Source: an uncultured Eubacteriales bacterium
Lineage (GTDB): Bacteria > Bacillota > Clostridia > Christensenellales > Aristaeellaceae
DNA: 61,879 nucleotides
Assembly: GCA_902801765.1 (NCBI GenBank)
Contig: CADCJO010000011.1
Coordinates: forward strand, 1 to 61,879
Reading direction: 5' to 3'
In this document: positions 60,472 to 61,879 of the stretch, one piece after another
How the letters are laid out: every line of letters starts with the position of its first letter
How positions within the stretch are numbered: the stretch's first letter is position 1
The notes under the pieces: generated by a model
Database searches by the model: none
Seen by the model: only the letters and a program-made list of their open reading frames with translations
Told to the model about the DNA's origin: nothing
Translations under genes and position numbers: made by a program

Positions 60472-61701
60472 ATGAACCTGCCTGAACTGCTGGCTCCCGC
60501 GGGGGGCATGGCGCAATTGAAAGCCGCGCTGCGTTTCGGCGCGGACGCGGTGTACGGGGCGCTGCCGAGCTTCGGCCTGCGGGCGTTCGCCGGAAATTTC
60601 ACCTGGGAGGAATTGGCGCAGGCGCTGGCGCTGCTGCACAGCCAGGGAAAGAGATTTTATCTCACGCTGAACATCCTGCCCTATCAGGATGAAATGGACG
60701 CGCTGAAAGACGCCGCGCGGCGGGCGTGTGACCTGGGGGTGGACGCGGCGCTGGTCAGCGACTTAGGCGCGTTCCTGATGCTGCGCAGGGAAGTGCCGGA
60801 TTTTCCGTTGCACATCAGCACCCAGGCAAATACCCTGAACGCCGAGGCCGCCCGGTTCTATTATGACCAGGGCGCGGAAAGAATCGTGCTGGCCCGGGAG
60901 CTGTCCCTGCAAAGGATCGCCGAATTGAAAAAACAATTGCCTGAACAATTGCAATTGGAGGCCTTCGTGCATGGAGCGATGTGCATGAGCTATTCCGGGC
61001 GCTGTATGCTGTCCGACCACCTGACAGGGCGCGGCGGCAACCGCGGGGCCTGCGCCCAGCCTTGCCGCTGGGAATACGCGCTGGTGGAAAAGAAGCGGCC
61101 CGGCGAATACTGGCCCATCGAGGAGGACGCGCGGGGCACCTACCTATTGTCTGCGTATGATCTGAACATGCTGTCCCATCTGCCGGAGCTGATCAACGCG
61201 GGCATCGGCAGCCTCAAAATCGAGGGGCGGATGAAAACGGAATATTACGTAGCGACGGTGGTCGGCGCGTATCGCCGGGCCCTGGACGCGCTGGCGAAAA
61301 GCGAAGATGATTACCGAGCGCTGCTCCCCGAACTGGAAAGAGAGCTTTGCAAAGCCAGCCACCGCGCCTTCAACACCGGTTTTTACTTCGGCCCGCCCTC
61401 CCCCATGGCGGGAGCCGCCGGTTTCACCCAGGAGATGGAATACGTGGCCCGGGTGGAAAGCTGGCAGGACGGGCAGGCGGAGCTGTCGCTCAAAAACCGT
61501 TTTTATGTGGGTGATACGCTGGAACTGCTCTGCCCGGCAGGGTCTTTCCCCTTTCGGGTAGAATCCATCACCCTGGCCGATTCCGGCGAACAGCGGGATA
61601 CCGTGTCCGTCGCGGGCCAGCATGTCATCATCCCCCTGCCTCATCCCGCCGCGGAAGGCGATTTCCTACGCGGCCCCAACCGCAACCATCAGGGCGGATA
61701 A
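60472..61701 (+). CDS. Peptidase U32-family protein, probable tRNA uridine hydroxylase (TrhP-like)
   Basis: A 409-residue protein starting at ATG 60472, with GGAGGGG just before it. The U32 signature is clear: AFVHGAMCMSYSGRCMLSDH, then RGGNRGACAQPCRW, with cysteines that bind an Fe-S cluster in relatives. The N-terminal LAPAGGMAQLKAALRFGADAV is typical of the barrel. The family was named as collagenase-like, but YrrN/YrrO and TrhP members act in 5-hydroxyuridine formation in tRNA; which of these applies here is inferred. It is the only forward gene after 12,858. Confidence 0.85.
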   Translation: MNLPELLAPAGGMAQLKAALRFGADAVYGALPSFGLRAFAGNFTWEELAQALALLHSQGKRFYLTLNILPYQDEMDALKDAARRACDLGVDAALVSDLGAFLMLRREVPDFPLHISTQANTLNAEAARFYYDQGAERIVLARELSLQRIAELKKQLPEQLQLEAFVHGAMCMSYSGRCMLSDHLTGRGGNRGACAQPCRWEYALVEKKRPGEYWPIEEDARGTYLLSAYDLNMLSHLPELINAGIGSLKIEGRMKTEYYVATVVGAYRRALDALAKSEDDYRALLPELERELCKASHRAFNTGFYFGPPSPMAGAAGFTQEMEYVARVESWQDGQAELSLKNRFYVGDTLELLCPAGSFPFRVESITLADSGEQRDTVSVAGQHVIIPLPHPAAEGDFLRGPNRNHQGG

Positions 61702-61738
61702 TCTGTCCATGAATCATACGAATAATACTTTCGCTATT

Positions 61739-61879
61739 CTAAATTCTTAACAGTCATGTTGTGAAGGGTAAAAAGCAATAACGAGGCGAGGGCCTGTGCG
61801 GCCCTCGTGCACCTGCACCAGGAGATTTCATCTCCTGGACCTCAATAGCGGATATTGCTTGATTTGTAGAATCTGCTTG
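61739..61879 (+). repeat. Long multi-hairpin intergenic element, copy 3 (cut by window end)
   Basis: This begins with CTAAATTCTTAACA and TCATGTTGTGAAGGGT. It then follows copy 2 with only a few differences over about 125 bases, through the GAGGGCC/GGCCCTC and CCAGGAGAT/ATCTCCTGG hairpins and the ATAGCGGATATTGCTTGATT segment. The rest should continue past the window. Confidence 0.85.

Overview
The window is a 61.9-kb stretch of a GC-rich Bacillota (Firmicutes) chromosome. It is most likely from an uncultured gut-type member of the Clostridia. The support is the gene orders rimP-nusA-ylxR-ylxQ-infB-rbfA-nrnA-truB and asp23-amaP-nusB-...-folD-xseA-xseB-ispA, a cysteine desulfurase/ThiI pair, a proS T-box, strong Shine-Dalgarno sequences, and many short intergenic hairpin repeats of the kind seen in such genomes. 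The exact taxon is not claimed. Almost every gene after base 12,980 lies on the minus strand.

Region 1 (1-6,618) is an accessory defence island. It holds the 3' part of hsdM, a two-TRD hsdS, and, 10 bp later, an AT-rich 1,337-residue NACHT-type STAND NTPase. Base composition changes sharply inside hsdS and through the NACHT gene. No hsdR is present, and it may lie beyond the left edge. Region 2 (7,150-12,943) has a copper operon (csoR-copA) whose promoter contains a CsoR-type operator in its spacer, and whose copA carries an internal start that would also give a free CopZ. Divergent from it is an Lsa-like ABC-F resistance protein behind a leader with a three-codon reading frame, followed by a sugar nucleotidyltransferase.

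Region 3 (12,980-22,371) holds a DUF4097-like lipoprotein and then a probable six-gene operon: a complete CUT1/Ugp-like ABC importer, a secreted thermonuclease with an OB fold, and a secreted double-OB protein. An RDD membrane protein lies upstream. Region 4 (23,031-33,257) covers tRNA thiolation (thiI and its desulfurase), two small membrane proteins, and the asp23...ispA operon with a Kae1-like protein whose C-terminus is encoded by an intergenic repeat. Region 5 (33,382-40,737) has aspS (archaeal-type), hisS with an attenuator-like leader, a Myb/SANT-like protein, and an MBOAT/DHHW/SGNH/DUF4358 acylation cassette.

Region 6 (40,734-51,117) is the translation/transcription operon from rimP to truB, extended by a HAD phosphatase and a two-gene ABC module. 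Region 7 (51,192-61,701) has an esterase, three large secreted proteins of unknown function, aspA, T-box-controlled proS, and a forward-strand U32 tRNA-hydroxylation-type protein.

The most distinctive non-coding content is a set of repeat families. One is a long multi-hairpin element present three times (6,762-7,110; 22,491-22,982; 61,739-window end), with terminal TTAACA/TGTTAA motifs and compensatory changes in its stems. Another is an intercistronic GGGGGAAACC hairpin, also with compensatory changes. There are two MITE-like elements with long terminal inverted repeats, a CCTCCCCT/AGGGGAGG palindrome family, and palindromic AGTTC-type arrays. The best candidates for something undescribed are the multi-hairpin element and the NACHT gene coupled to the type I restriction locus.
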